A DNA stretch of 64,000 bases from Desulfobulbus elongatus DSM 2908 (GCF_000621145.1 NZ_JHZB01000005.1:120086-184085), one strand, 5' to 3'; positions 7,692 through 17,018 are shown, counted from the first letter of the stretch. Numbers and translations are program-made. The notes: generated by a model not told the origin, from the letters alone.

Positions 7692-9968
7692 TTACAGGTA
7701 GGAGAAAGTGGTTTTGTCTTTTTTCCGGTCGATGTGCACCTTGCCGCCCTTGGTGAGGTTGCCGAACAGAATTTCCTCGGTGAGGACGTCGCCGATCTCC
7801 TTCATGATCAGCCGGCGGAGCGGCCGCGCCCCGAAGGCGGGTTCGTAGCCTTCCTTGGCCAGCCAGGTGCGGGCCGAGGAGCTCAGGGTGATCGTCACTT
7901 TCTTGCCGGCCAGCTGCTGCTGCAGTTCCAGCACCATCTTGTCGACCACCTTTTCCACGGTGGCGGGTTCCAGGGCCGAGAAGGTGATGGTGGCGTCCAG
8001 CCGGTTGCGGAACTCGGGCGAGAAGAGATCCTTGAGCACCTTCTGCTCCCTGCCCTTGGCATCCCCCAGAAAGCCGATGGCCCTCTCGCTCATTTCGCGG
8101 GCGCCGGCATTGGTGGTCATGATCAGGATGACGTTGCGGAAATCGGCACGGCGGCCGGCATTGTCGGTGAGGGTGGAATGGTCCATCACCTGGAGGAGAA
8201 TGGAGAAGACATCCGGATGGGCCTTTTCGATCTCGTCGAGCAGCAGCACCGTGTAGGGATGCTTGCGGATGGCGTCGGTCAGCAGGCCGCCCTGGTCGAA
8301 GCCGATGTAGCCGGGAGGCGCGCCGATCAACCGGGCCACCGCGTGCTTCTCCATGTATTCGCTCATGTCGAAACGCTCGAAATGGACGGCGAGGGAGGCC
8401 GCCAGCTGCCGGGCCACCTCGGTCTTGCCGACACCGGTGGGGCCGGCGAACAGGAAGGAGCCGGTCGGTGCCTGCGGGTTGCCCAGACCGGCCCGTGACC
8501 GCTTGACCGCCTTCACCAGGGCCTCGATCGCCTCATCCTGGCCAAAGATGACCGATTTTAGCTTGTCTTCCAGGTGGAGGAGTTCGCTGGTGTCGCTGCC
8601 GACCTTGCTGGTGACCGGCACCCGGGCGATCTTGGAGACGATCTGTTCGACGTCGCGGACCCCGACCGTGCGGCCGGTCCTGCCGTTCAGGCGGAAAAAG
8701 GCACCGACCTCGTCGAGCACGTCGATGGCCTTGTCCGGCAGGTAGCGGTCGTTGATGTACCGGTGCGCCAGCTCGGCCGTGGCCTCGACGGCGGCCCGGC
8801 TGTAGCGGATCTGGTGGTGCTCCTCGTAACGGGACTGGAGGCCGCGCAGAATCTTGGTGGTATCGTCCACCGAGGGTTCGTCGATGTCGATCTTCTGGAA
8901 ACGGCGCGACAAGGCCCGATCCTTTTCGATGTGGTTCTTGTATTCCTCGTAGGTGGTGGAGCCGATACAGCGGATGGTGCCGGCCTGGAGGGCGGGCTTG
9001 AGCAGGTTGGAGGCGTCCATCGAGCCGCCGCTGGTGGCGCCGGCGCCGATGATGGTGTGCATCTCGTCGATGAAGAGAACGGCTTTCTCCTTCTTTTCGA
9101 TGGCGGCCACCACCTCCTTCAGCCGTTTCTCGAAATCGCCGCGGTACTTGGTGCCGGCCACCAGGGTACCCAAGTCAAGCATGTAGATCTCCGCATCCTG
9201 GAGCAGGTCGGGCACCAGCTTTTTCGGGTCCGGGTGCAGTTCGCGCCGGGCGACGCCGTCCTCGTGGATGCGAAGCGCCAGTCCCTCGGCCATGGCCGTC
9301 TTGCCGACCCCCGGTTCACCCACCAGCAGGGGATTGTTTTTCTTTCGCCGGCAGAGAACCTGCATCATCCGGTGCAGCTCCCGATCCCGGCCGATGAGGG
9401 GGTCGATGGCGCCCTCGGCGGCCTTTTTGGCGAAATTGACGGTGAATTCGTCCAGGGCATCGGCCGGCTTGGTGTCCTGCTTCTTCCTGGATGGCTGCGG
9501 CTGGCCGGGAGGCGGCTGCCGCAGCGGTTCGTTCTGCAGATATTCCGGCAGGCTGTGGGAAATGTATTCCACCACCTCCATGCGGCCGACCCCTTCGCTG
9601 CCGAGAAAATAGACCGCGTGCGAATCGGGCTCGGTGAAGATGGAGACCAGGACGTCGCCGGTGTCGACCTGCTTCTTGCCGCAGCTCTGGACATGGCTGA
9701 CCGCCCGTTGCAGCACCCGGTTGAAGGCCACCGTCTGGGCCGGTTCGCTGTCGGCGCTCTTCATCACCGGCATGCTGGTTTCAAAAAAGCGCTCGAGCCG
9801 TTCCTTGAGGGTGTTGTTGTTGCCGCCGCACTTGTCGATGATGTGGCGGGCAAGGTCGTCGTGGAGCAGCCCGTAGAGCATGTGTTCGACGGTGACATAC
9901 TCGTGGCGGTGATTTTTCGCTTCCTTGATCGCTTTGATCAGGGCAAGTTCCAACTCTTTACTCAACAT
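7692..9968 (-). CDS. clpA: ATP-dependent Clp protease ATP-binding subunit ClpA
   Basis: A 758-residue AAA+ unfoldase that feeds substrates to ClpP. In order: the N-domain (residues 1-150, [21 protein letters not shown]...), AAA module D1 with Walker [16 protein letters not shown], Walker [15 protein letters not shown], then D2 with [15 protein letters not shown] and [13 protein letters not shown]. The ClpP-docking tripeptide is present as IGF ([11 protein letters not shown]). There is no ClpB-type middle coiled coil. GAGGA precedes the ATG at 9968. clpS lies 70 bases upstream on the same strand, so clpS-clpA form an operon. No clpP is in the window. Confidence 0.96.
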   Translation of the reverse strand: MLSKELELALIKAIKEAKNHRHEYVTVEHMLYGLLHDDLARHIIDKCGGNNNTLKERLERFFETSMPVMKSADSEPAQTVAFNRVLQRAVSHVQSCGKKQVDTGDVLVSIFTEPDSHAVYFLGSEGVGRMEVVEYISHSLPEYLQNEPLRQPPPGQPQPSRKKQDTKPADALDEFTVNFAKKAAEGAIDPLIGRDRELHRMMQVLCRRKKNNPLLVGEPGVGKTAMAEGLALRIHEDGVARRELHPDPKKLVPDLLQDAEIYMLDLGTLVAGTKYRGDFEKRLKEVVAAIEKKEKAVLFIDEMHTIIGAGATSGGSMDASNLLKPALQAGTIRCIGSTTYEEYKNHIEKDRALSRRFQKIDIDEPSVDDTTKILRGLQSRYEEHHQIRYSRAAVEATAELAHRYINDRYLPDKAIDVLDEVGAFFRLNGRTGRTVGVRDVEQIVSKIARVPVTSKVGSDTSELLHLEDKLKSVIFGQDEAIEALVKAVKRSRAGLGNPQAPTGSFLFAGPTGVGKTEVARQLAASLAVHFERFDMSEYMEKHAVARLIGAPPGYIGFDQGGLLTDAIRKHPYTVLLLDEIEKAHPDVFSILLQVMDHSTLTDNAGRRADFRNVILIMTTNAGAREMSERAIGFLGDAKGREQKVLKDLFSPEFRNRLDATITFSALEPATVEKVVDKMVLELQQQLAGKKVTITLSSSARTWLAKEGYEPAFGARPLRRLIMKEIGDVLTEEILFGNLTKGGKVHIDRKKDKTTFSYL

Positions 9969-10038
9969 ATGCTGTGTCCTCGATCAAAAGACATCTCCCG
10001 CCGATGCCACGGAGGAAACGATGTCTGGCCATGCGTGT

Positions 10039-10356
10039 TCAACTGTCCTTTTCCAGCGAGCAGCGGAGCGGAAATTGATTCCGTTTCGCCATCCGGTGGA
10101 CGATCGCCACCTTGGTTTCCCCGATTTCGCGTGTATAAATCCCTGCGATTCCTACCCCTTGATGATGAACGTTCAGCATGATCCGGGTGGCCTCGTCGGT
10201 ATCCTTGTGAAAGACCGTCTGCAGGACCATGACCACGAAATCCATGGTGGTGTAGTCGTCATTGTGCAACAGCACCTTGTAGAGAGGCGGTTCCTGCAGG
10301 GACTCCTGGTCAATGGTTTCGACTTTATCCTGGATGAACGAATCGTGTTTCGCCAT
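10039..10356 (-). CDS. clpS: ClpS, adaptor for the ClpAP protease
   Basis: A 105-residue adaptor that delivers N-degron substrates to ClpA. The family core is visible: PPLYKVLLHNDDYTTMDFVVMVL (the NDDYT motif lines the N-degron pocket) and the HHQGVGIAGIYTREIGETK strand. The first ATG (10356) gives MAKHDSF; a GTG two codons earlier (10362) is an alternative start, and neither has a good ribosome site. It is followed by clpA after 70 bases. Confidence 0.95.
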   Translation of the reverse strand: MAKHDSFIQDKVETIDQESLQEPPLYKVLLHNDDYTTMDFVVMVLQTVFHKDTDEATRIMLNVHHQGVGIAGIYTREIGETKVAIVHRMAKRNQFPLRCSLEKDS

Positions 10357-10500
10357 GCTCACTGCATCATTGCAAACGGGGAAAGAATTCGGGCCGCTCC
10401 CCGGTGTCTGCCGTATTCCCGGATAGTGCGGAGAGGGCGGGTGAACGAATCCGCGATGACCATCGCCACTGCCCGCCGGGCAACGATAATCTTTTTTCGT

Positions 10501-10528
10501 ATTGTAATGCCCGCTTTAGTTTTTGCAA
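10501..10528 (-). promoter_or_regulatory. predicted promoter of clpS-clpA
   Basis: On the minus strand, TTGCAA (10528-10523) and TACAAT (10506-10501) are separated by 16 bases. The leader to the clpS ATG would be about 135 bases. The 204-base gap between clpS and holA contains no plausible gene. Confidence 0.5.
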
Positions 10529-10560
10529 GATCAGCCGGCGGGCTCGCCTCTCTTTTGCGG

Positions 10561-11916
10561 CTAATGAGAAAGGAACGATACCACCAAGTGTTGGAGGATG
10601 GTGGCCGGGGCGACAGGCGAGCCCTTGAGGCGCAATTCGGCCCGGAGCAGGAGATGCAGCCAGGTGGCGAGCGTGGGCAGGGAAAAACCGGCGGCGGTCT
10701 TGCACTGCATGTAGAGGGCAAAGGGATGGCCGCCGAGTTCCTTTTTCCACCGGTCCCGTTCCTTGAGGCGGGGCAGGCAGGTCTGCTGAAAGGCTGCGGC
10801 GGTCATGGTCGGCTGAAACCCTGTGTCCGGCTGCTCGATCAGCGCCCGGCAGAGCAGCAGGCCGCGGACAAAGTTACGCAGGGTGGCCACCACCGCCAGG
10901 GGATGGATGCCGTTGTCCTGGAGCCGGTCGGCAATGACCAGGGAGTGCTCCAGATCTCGGCGGGCAAGGGCGGATGTCAGTTCGAACAGGGCCTCCTGGC
11001 GGGTCCGGCCGACAAGGAGATCGAGATCCTCGCGGGTGATCTGGCCGCGGTCGCCGAGGTAGGTCGTCACCTTGCGCAGTTCCATGATCACCGCCACCGG
11101 ATGGAAGCCGACCCGGTCAATGAGGAGATCGAGCAAGGCCGGGGCCATGGTCTTGCCCTCTTCCACCAGGGTCTGCCGGATCAGATCCTGGAGCACGGCC
11201 CGCTGCTCCTTCTGGGCCTTGGCGCCGGAACCGGACTCCACGCTGAGATCGACCACCGTCTCCTCGTCCCTGAGCAACTTGAACAGTTTCTTCCGCTTGT
11301 CGACCTCTTCGGCCAGAAGGAGGAGCACATTGCCCGCCGGAATGCCGGTGGCCAGCACAGCGGCCAGCAGATCGCCGGGATCCGATCCCGACGAGACTGC
11401 CGAGCCGGTTGCCCCGCCGGCGGCGAGACAGGTGCGGGTCCAGTTCAGGTCGCCGTCGGGCCGGGCGAAGCCGAAACACTGCTGCCACTCGGCGGCCGGG
11501 AGGGTCGCCAACTCGTTGTCAGGCGACTGGGGATCGAGCCCGCCGCTGGCCAAGAGGGCGCGGAGGGCGCGTCCCGCCTGTTCCGGCTTGGCCTCGGCAT
11601 GGGCCTTGACCGCCCGGTCCCAGATGGATTTGGCGACCTGGCGGGAATGGAACAGCCGGGTATCGGTCACCCGGTAGAGCTGGCGTCCCGGCAGCAGCGT
11701 GAAGCTCCGCAATTTGGCCAGGGTGGCGCTGATCTCCTCCTGGTCGCCGTCGATGGGGTGGACGGTGCCGCCGCATTCCCGCAGCAGTGCCTGCTCCAAC
11801 TGGTCCGCCGCTGTCCGGCAGAGGTAGCGCTCGCCGAACAGCAGGAACACCCGCGAAGGGCGGTCGGCTGCCCGAATCAGGAGTTCGGGCAATTGTTCGC
11901 GGGTGTAGAGCGCCAT
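10561..11916 (-). CDS. holA: DNA polymerase III delta subunit
   Basis: The clamp-loader delta subunit, which opens the beta sliding clamp; 451 residues, longer than the ~340 of E. coli HolA because of an extra stretch around residues 110-180. Family marks are RVFLLFGERYLCRTAADQLE at the N-terminus, RQLYRVTDTRLFHS, the ILLLLAEEVDKRKKLFKLL-like strand (NVLLLLAEEVDKRKKLFK), and the helical C-terminal collar domain with RTRQEALFELTSALARRD. GAGGCGGGAC precedes the ATG at 11916, and the preceding lipoprotein gene ends only 8 bases away, so the two are very probably co-transcribed. Confidence 0.88.
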   Translation of the reverse strand: MALYTREQLPELLIRAADRPSRVFLLFGERYLCRTAADQLEQALLRECGGTVHPIDGDQEEISATLAKLRSFTLLPGRQLYRVTDTRLFHSRQVAKSIWDRAVKAHAEAKPEQAGRALRALLASGGLDPQSPDNELATLPAAEWQQCFGFARPDGDLNWTRTCLAAGGATGSAVSSGSDPGDLLAAVLATGIPAGNVLLLLAEEVDKRKKLFKLLRDEETVVDLSVESGSGAKAQKEQRAVLQDLIRQTLVEEGKTMAPALLDLLIDRVGFHPVAVIMELRKVTTYLGDRGQITREDLDLLVGRTRQEALFELTSALARRDLEHSLVIADRLQDNGIHPLAVVATLRNFVRGLLLCRALIEQPDTGFQPTMTAAAFQQTCLPRLKERDRWKKELGGHPFALYMQCKTAAGFSLPTLATWLHLLLRAELRLKGSPVAPATILQHLVVSFLSH

Positions 11917-11924
11917 GTCCCGCC

Positions 11925-14414
11925 TCAGCTCCGGGGGCGTTCGAAACGGTTACGGCTCATGGTGCCCGAAGCCTGCTGGGTTTCGTCCAGGATCTTGTGC
12001 AGAATGGCGGTCAGGGAGCCGGGCATCAGATAATCCTGCCCCCGGTCGCCCTGGAAGATCGAGGACGATTGCTGGGCCACGCCCTTCCAGGTGATGGTGG
12101 ACGGATTGGCGGCGATGATCTCGAAGAACATTTTGTTGTACGGATCGTTGATCAGCGCCAGGCCGGTGCCGATGGTGGCCAGGATATCCACCGAGCTGGC
12201 AAACAGCCGGGTCAGGCTGGTGTAGACCTTGACGCCGCCGCAGGACCCGAGGCTGAGGAAGCGCTGCTTGCCGCGCAGGTCGGCCTCGGTCACCTGCCCT
12301 CCCTCGATCAGCTTGGTCAGCGGTTCGATGATCTGCTCCGAGCGCCAGTAGCTGTGGCCGCGCTGGGCCAGCATCTCGTCCCCGGATTGTATGAAGCGCC
12401 GGAGCATCTCCATCTGGTTTTCCATGTCGGAATAGACGAACTGGGTGTGCACGATGGTGACGTTGCCGACCTGCTTGACAAAGGCCACGGCAAAATGGCG
12501 CTCGCGCATGGCCTGGAACAGCCTGGTCAGGCCGGCGCCGGTCATCTGCTGAATCTCCTGCTGGAAAGCGGGCGTCAGCGAAGCCACGGTATACTGCTGG
12601 GAGGGTACCAGTCTGTAGCCGCTGTTGAGCAGCAGGTTGGCGTTGGAAATGAAGGATTGCCGCCCGTCGTCGTCGGGATGGAACATGGAGACCGAGCCAA
12701 GGCGGCCGTCCTGTTTCCATTCGGCAAACGGGGTCAACTGGTAGCGCTCGAGATTGACCGCGCCGTGGCGGACGATCAACCGGCTGATGAGGGTGCGGTC
12801 CGAGGGGCCGAGCAGTTCCGGATAGGTTTGCAGGTAATACTGCAGGATGACGGTCACCAGCTTGGAGAAGGCGGCGTTTTCAGCCTCGCTGTTCTGGGCC
12901 ATCAGGCCGATCAGGTGCGACCGGGCCTCGGGGGTGAGCACCTTGAGGAGATGGCTCAGGGTCGCCGAGAAGAGCAGAATCGAATCCTCGTTCCGGAAGG
13001 CCGAGGCGGCGACCAGGCTGAGGATTTCCTTTTGCTTGTCGGAATCGGCGGGGAAGAAGGCGGTCAGTTTGCCCTTCTGGGCGCAACTGGAGATGAAATC
13101 CGAGATCAGGCGGTTGCCCGGATCGATCGACTTGAGGAAACCGAGCAGATCTCCCTGGTTTCTGCCGGCGATGCGTTCCTGAAGCACCGGCACCAGAATA
13201 TCGCGGAAGGAGGAGTCGTACAGTTCGCTGCCCTGGGCCATGACGGCATAGGCGTTGGCTACGGTCAGATCGCGGGCGGTCTGCACGCGGGCGGCCGAGG
13301 TGGCCTGTTTGAGCATGGCGACGGCCTGCCCCTTGCCTGCGCCGGCAAAGCCGCTGTAACGGGCCCGGACCGACGGTACCAGCTCGTTGAACTTGGCCTG
13401 GAGTTGCTGCATCGAATAGCTGCTCAGCGTGGCATCGGAGATCTCGTAGCCGTTGGCGTCGGTCACGGCGTGGAGGTTGTTGATCTTCCAGATGATTTCC
13501 TCGCCGCCCTTGTACAGTCCCTGGAGCAGCACGGTTTTCTGGCGGCTGTCGAGCTTGTCGTACTGGGCTTCCTGGATGTTGGTGGGCAGGGCGAAGTAGC
13601 CGACCAGCCAGTTCCAGGCGTCCCGGGGCGAGAGCGAGGTGTCGGTGAACAGGCAGCGGGCGTTCCAGGCATCGTTCTGATACAGCTTCTGGAGCAGTTC
13701 CAGGCCGTCGAGCATGGTTTCGTGGTCCATGCCCGGCACCCTGGCATAGGTCTCCGCTGCCTTGGCCTGATTGTTCCTGAGCCGCATCAGGACGGGCAGG
13801 CCCTTCTGCGCTAGGTCCGCCCGCATGCCCTTGATGGAGAAATAGGCTTGGGCCGCCCGGTTGTTGTCGTCATTCATGTTGTTGAACAGGGAGATCATGG
13901 GCATGGCCAGGGCGGCGGTCACGCCCGGCATGCTGACGTAGCTGCGGAAGGACCGGCCCGCCTCGAAACCCAGATTTTTGACCGTGGCGAGACTGGACAT
14001 GCCCAGGTTGATATCGACCGAGTCCAGACCGGCGAAGGCCTCGTAGGTCTGCACCTGCTCGTAGGTGAATCGTTCGCGGTTGAGGAGATCGATCGCTGCC
14101 TTGGCGTGTTCGAAGGTGGCGCCGGGCAGGCCGCAGATCTTGCGGAAGATGCGCTGGGCGTTATAGTTCATCCTCGGGATGGCGGCCCGGCCGTATTCGA
14201 CCTGTTGGCTGGTCAATCCGGGAATATTCTGGTAGATCTCCATGGTTTGACTGGCGCTGGTCAGGTTGAGCTGGGCGCTGGCCTGACTGGGCGCCGGGCC
14301 GGCTCCGCGAACGGGGGCGGCCGGGCAGGCGGCCAGGAGGGCAAGGGTGACCAGCAACGGCAGGATGCGGGGAGTGCGCCGGTTCTTCCGGCAAAAGAGC
14401 GTGTGAGCGTGCAT
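11925..14414 (-). CDS. large lipoprotein with tandem ~32-residue helical repeats and a C-terminal caspase-like (clan CD) region, function unknown
   Basis: I do not recognise this 829-residue protein as a named family. The first good start is ATG at 14414, followed by a basic, hydrophobic leader ending in LALLAAC (lipobox, Cys at residue 30), so the protein should be lipid-anchored. From about residue 49 to 240 there are six copies of a 31-35-residue unit with the pattern x-G-(L/M/V) followed by a helix and AA..(Y/F): IPGLTSQQ, LPGATFEH, FAGLDSVD, MPGVTAAL, IKGMRADL, VPGMDHET. A long helical middle follows. Near the C-terminus, AQRGHSYW and, about 35 residues later, FLSLGSCGGVKVY then IGTGLALINDPYN look like the His/Cys dyad of clan CD (caspase/CHAT/gingipain-like) peptidases. 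It lies 8 bases upstream of holA. No strong ribosome site is seen; the frame is open further upstream, but that region overlaps the divergent transporter gene. Confidence 0.72.
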   Translation of the reverse strand: MHAHTLFCRKNRRTPRILPLLVTLALLAACPAAPVRGAGPAPSQASAQLNLTSASQTMEIYQNIPGLTSQQVEYGRAAIPRMNYNAQRIFRKICGLPGATFEHAKAAIDLLNRERFTYEQVQTYEAFAGLDSVDINLGMSSLATVKNLGFEAGRSFRSYVSMPGVTAALAMPMISLFNNMNDDNNRAAQAYFSIKGMRADLAQKGLPVLMRLRNNQAKAAETYARVPGMDHETMLDGLELLQKLYQNDAWNARCLFTDTSLSPRDAWNWLVGYFALPTNIQEAQYDKLDSRQKTVLLQGLYKGGEEIIWKINNLHAVTDANGYEISDATLSSYSMQQLQAKFNELVPSVRARYSGFAGAGKGQAVAMLKQATSAARVQTARDLTVANAYAVMAQGSELYDSSFRDILVPVLQERIAGRNQGDLLGFLKSIDPGNRLISDFISSCAQKGKLTAFFPADSDKQKEILSLVAASAFRNEDSILLFSATLSHLLKVLTPEARSHLIGLMAQNSEAENAAFSKLVTVILQYYLQTYPELLGPSDRTLISRLIVRHGAVNLERYQLTPFAEWKQDGRLGSVSMFHPDDDGRQSFISNANLLLNSGYRLVPSQQYTVASLTPAFQQEIQQMTGAGLTRLFQAMRERHFAVAFVKQVGNVTIVHTQFVYSDMENQMEMLRRFIQSGDEMLAQRGHSYWRSEQIIEPLTKLIEGGQVTEADLRGKQRFLSLGSCGGVKVYTSLTRLFASSVDILATIGTGLALINDPYNKMFFEIIAANPSTITWKGVAQQSSSIFQGDRGQDYLMPGSLTAILHKILDETQQASGTMSRNRFERPRS

Positions 14415-14432
14415 GATGTGGACTGTGGGTTG

Positions 14433-15344
14433 ATGGAATCTGTCGGGTTGCAACGAATGGTGCCCTTTCTGGCGCTGGTGCTGGCGATGGCCCTGTGGGG
14501 CAGTTCGTTTGTGGCGTTGAAGTACAGTTTTCAGGAGATGCATCCCCTGATGGTCATTTTCGGACGGATGGCGATCGCTTCGCTCTGTTTCCTTCCCTTT
14601 GCGCGCTCGTTCACCCGCATGGGGCTGCGTCGGCGGCATGTCCTGCCGATTCTGGCGATGTGCACGCTTGAGCCCTGCCTCTACTTTTCGTTCGAATCGG
14701 CGGCGTTGATCCATACGACCGCTTCCCAGGCCGCGATGATCACGGCCATGCTGCCGCTGCTCGTGGCCCTGAACGCCGGTCTTTTTCTGGGCGAACGGCT
14801 CACCAGCCGGACCGTCGTCGGTTTCGCCGCAGCGGCGGGCGGAGCGGTCTGGCTCGGCCTGGGCGGCCGGGACACCGCGCAGGCGCCGCACCCCCTGCTG
14901 GGCAACTTCCTCGAATTCATGGCCATGGTCTGTGCAGCGGGCTATAGTATTCTAATGAAACAGCTAAGTAAAGAACTCCATCCTTTTTTTCTCACCGGAT
15001 TGCAGGCCCTTGCCGGTGCCCTGTTTTTCGCCCCGGTCCTGTTGCTGCCCTCGGTGCGGGCCACTTCCCTGTCGGCGAACGGCTGGCTGGTGGTGTTCTA
15101 TCTCGGGACCGTGGTCAGCGTCGGGGCCTATGGGCTGTATAATTACGGCATCAGCCGCATCCCGGTGAGTCAGGCATCGGCCTTCGTCAACCTGATCCCC
15201 GTGTTTTCCATCGTCCTCGGCTTTTTCCTTCTCGACGAGCGGCTGACCTTGTGGCAGTGGCTGGCCTGCGGCCTGGTGTTTGCCGGGGTCCTGCTCAGCC
15301 AGGAGATCGGGAAAATGAAGTGCAGAAAGGGAGAAGCGGCATGA
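14433..15344 (+). CDS. DMT-superfamily (EamA) transporter
   Basis: A 303-residue inner-membrane protein with about ten hydrophobic segments in two EamA halves (residues ~10-140 and ~155-295), as in drug/metabolite exporters. Helix 1 carries ALVLAMALWGSSFVALK, the usual W-G-S-xF entry motif; the second half has LVVFYLGTVVSVGAYGLYN and the typical PVFSIVLGFFLLDERL. Substrate is not predictable. Start candidates are ATG 14433, ATG 14457 and GTG 14418, none with a strong ribosome site. It is divergent from the lipoprotein gene with only 18 bases between starts, so their promoters must overlap each other's coding regions. The stop overlaps the next gene (ATGA). Confidence 0.85.
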   Translation: MESVGLQRMVPFLALVLAMALWGSSFVALKYSFQEMHPLMVIFGRMAIASLCFLPFARSFTRMGLRRRHVLPILAMCTLEPCLYFSFESAALIHTTASQAAMITAMLPLLVALNAGLFLGERLTSRTVVGFAAAAGGAVWLGLGGRDTAQAPHPLLGNFLEFMAMVCAAGYSILMKQLSKELHPFFLTGLQALAGALFFAPVLLLPSVRATSLSANGWLVVFYLGTVVSVGAYGLYNYGISRIPVSQASAFVNLIPVFSIVLGFFLLDERLTLWQWLACGLVFAGVLLSQEIGKMKCRKGEAA

Positions 15345-15541
15345 ACAGAACCCTGATCTTTCTCGGCATCGGCTGCATCGTGGCCGGTCTGCTCTGGCCG
15401 TGGCTGCGCACCCTGCCGCTTGGCCGGCTGCCCGGCGATATCTTTATTGTCCGCGACAACGTCCGCTTCTTTTTCCCGATCACCAGTTGCATCGTGGTCA
15501 GCATCGTGCTCACCATTTTGTTCTGGCTCTTCCGGAAGTAG
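15341..15541 (+). CDS. small membrane protein, DUF2905 family
   Basis: A 66-residue protein with two transmembrane helices (LIFLGIGCIVAGLLWPWL and FPITSCIVVSIVLTILFWLF) joined by a short loop LGRLPGDIFIVRDNVRF. The G(R/K)LPGDI.(I/V) loop and length match DUF2905. Its ATG overlaps the stop of the transporter gene (ATGA), which points to translational coupling; GGGAG lies upstream. Function is not known for the family. Confidence 0.85.
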   Translation: MNRTLIFLGIGCIVAGLLWPWLRTLPLGRLPGDIFIVRDNVRFFFPITSCIVVSIVLTILFWLFRK

Positions 15542-15543
15542 TC

Positions 15544-16344
15544 GTGTTCCGGCGGGCTGCATTGTCCTCCTCCGTCGATTCGCCCCCGGAGGAGTTCCAT
15601 GAACATGGGGCGCCGGTCAGCGGCGGCTGGTGCCGGCGCTGCCGTACCGTCCATTTTTTGCCCTCGGCGCCGGCCCGGCAGGAGTGCACTGTCCTGATGG
15701 ACCTGCTGCATGCCCATGGGCGGATCGATTGGCATCTGCCGCGGACCACGGCTGATCCCCGCTGCGCCACCGATTCCCTGTTCGGCCAGGCCGGCGGCAA
15801 GATGTTCGGGGTGCTGTGCTGCCGGAACGGCCAGGGCGAGCAGGTGATACTGCGCGCTTTTTCCGGCCAGTTCAACGGGGTGTGGCAGGTGCCCGGCTGG
15901 GCGGGCCCCCTGGTCGATGTGGCCGCCCTGGCCGCGCTGACCCGGCAGCCCGAGCAGGCCATCAAGGGTCTGGGCGCGGCCATGGCGCTCCTGCCCAGGG
16001 AATCGGACGCATATCGTCGGCATTGCCGGGAGCGGCGCAGTCTTTCGCGGCAACTGATGCGCTCCATCCACGATCTCTACCGGTTGCGCAACTTCCGCGG
16101 CGAGACGCTGCCGCTGGTCGATGCCTTTCTCGGCCCGGGAGCGCCGCCGGCGGGAACCGGCGACTGCTGCGGCCCGAAACTGCTCCAGCAGGCGATGCTG
16201 AGCGGCCTGCGGCCGGAGGCCATGGCCGAATTCTACTGGGGGGCCAGCAACGCCTCGGCCACGAGAACGCACGGCCGGTTGTATCCGGCCTGTTCCGCCA
16301 AATGCGGCAAGATCCTGGGCTTCCAACTGTGCGGCCTGACATGA
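15544..16344 (+). CDS. stand-alone N-terminal domain of a long RluA-type pseudouridine synthase
   Basis: A 266-residue protein with no catalytic motif of its own. It resembles the ~300-residue N-terminal region that precedes the catalytic domain in long RluA-family proteins of Vibrio and Shewanella type: GGKMFGVLCCRNGQGE, FSGQFNGVWQVPGWAGPLVD, PPAGTGDCCGPKLLQQA, MAEFYWGASNASATRTHG, YPACSAKCGKIL. Paired cysteines (CRRC near residue 29; CSAKC near the end) suggest a zinc site, perhaps for RNA binding. The start is GTG at 15544 with GGAAG five bases upstream. The stop overlaps the next gene's ATG (ATGA at 16341), so the two halves are translated together as separate chains. Confidence 0.75.
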   Translation: MFRRAALSSSVDSPPEEFHEHGAPVSGGWCRRCRTVHFLPSAPARQECTVLMDLLHAHGRIDWHLPRTTADPRCATDSLFGQAGGKMFGVLCCRNGQGEQVILRAFSGQFNGVWQVPGWAGPLVDVAALAALTRQPEQAIKGLGAAMALLPRESDAYRRHCRERRSLSRQLMRSIHDLYRLRNFRGETLPLVDAFLGPGAPPAGTGDCCGPKLLQQAMLSGLRPEAMAEFYWGASNASATRTHGRLYPACSAKCGKILGFQLCGLT

Positions 16345-17018
16345 GCGGGCAGGAGGCGCTGGACATCCGGTATCGGGACCAGGAAATCGTGGTGGTCGAC
16401 AAACCCGGCGGTCTGCTGGCCGTTCCCGGCCGCGGGCCGGACAAGCGGGATTCGGTGGCCAGCCGGGTGCGGGCGCTGGTGCCGCAGTGCATCGAACAGC
16501 CGGCCGCGCACCGTCTCGACATGGACACCTCGGGTCTGATGGTGCTGGGCCTGACCCGAGAGGCACACGCGCATCTGTCCCGCCAGTTCGCCGAACGGCG
16601 GGTGGACAAGCGGTATCTCGCCCTCCTCGATGGGATGGTGACCGGCGAGGCCGGGGAGATCGCCCTGCGTTTCCGGCTCGATCCGGAAAACCGGCCGTAT
16701 CAGGTCTACGATCCGGTCCAGGGCAAGCTGGGCATCAGCCGGTGGCGGAAAATCGAGGCACGGGATGGCCGCACCCTGGTGCTGTTCACGCCACTGACCG
16801 GGCGGACGCACCAGCTCAGGCTGCATGCCGGCCACCCCTTGGGCCTGGGGAGCCCCATCGTCGGCGACCGGCTCTATGGCACGGGCCGGCCCGGCGAGCG
16901 GCTCTTCCTCCATGCCACCTGGCTGCGGTTCGATCACCCGGCGACCGGACAGCGACTGACCTTTGCCTCGTTCCCCTCCTTTGCCGGCGTCCAACTCGCC
17001 GATTGGAGCGAGTCCTAG
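16341..17018 (+). CDS. RluA-family RNA pseudouridine synthase, catalytic domain
   Basis: A 225-residue enzyme that isomerises uridine in rRNA or tRNA. The catalytic Asp lies in AAHRLDMDTSGLMVLGLT (HRLD motif, about residue 57), preceded by VVDKPGGLLAVPGRG and followed by KRYLALLDG and LTGRTHQLRLHAGHPLGLGSPIVGDRLYG, all diagnostic for RluA. It lacks the S4 domain. Closest in style to RluA/TruC enzymes that modify 23S U746 and tRNA U32, but the target cannot be assigned. Its start overlaps the stop of the previous gene, which encodes what is normally the front part of the same polypeptide. Its 3' end overlaps the convergent LysM gene by 4 bases. Confidence 0.9.
   Translation: MSGQEALDIRYRDQEIVVVDKPGGLLAVPGRGPDKRDSVASRVRALVPQCIEQPAAHRLDMDTSGLMVLGLTREAHAHLSRQFAERRVDKRYLALLDGMVTGEAGEIALRFRLDPENRPYQVYDPVQGKLGISRWRKIEARDGRTLVLFTPLTGRTHQLRLHAGHPLGLGSPIVGDRLYGTGRPGERLFLHATWLRFDHPATGQRLTFASFPSFAGVQLADWSES

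Noticed and set aside
13848..14432. Upstream extension of the DMT transporter
   Set aside because: Antisense to the lipoprotein gene, soluble low-complexity text, and no ribosome site.
14415..14891. Upstream extension of the large lipoprotein by up to 159 residues
   Set aside because: Overlaps the divergent transporter gene, is rich in Arg/Gln/His, and would bury the lipoprotein signal peptide.
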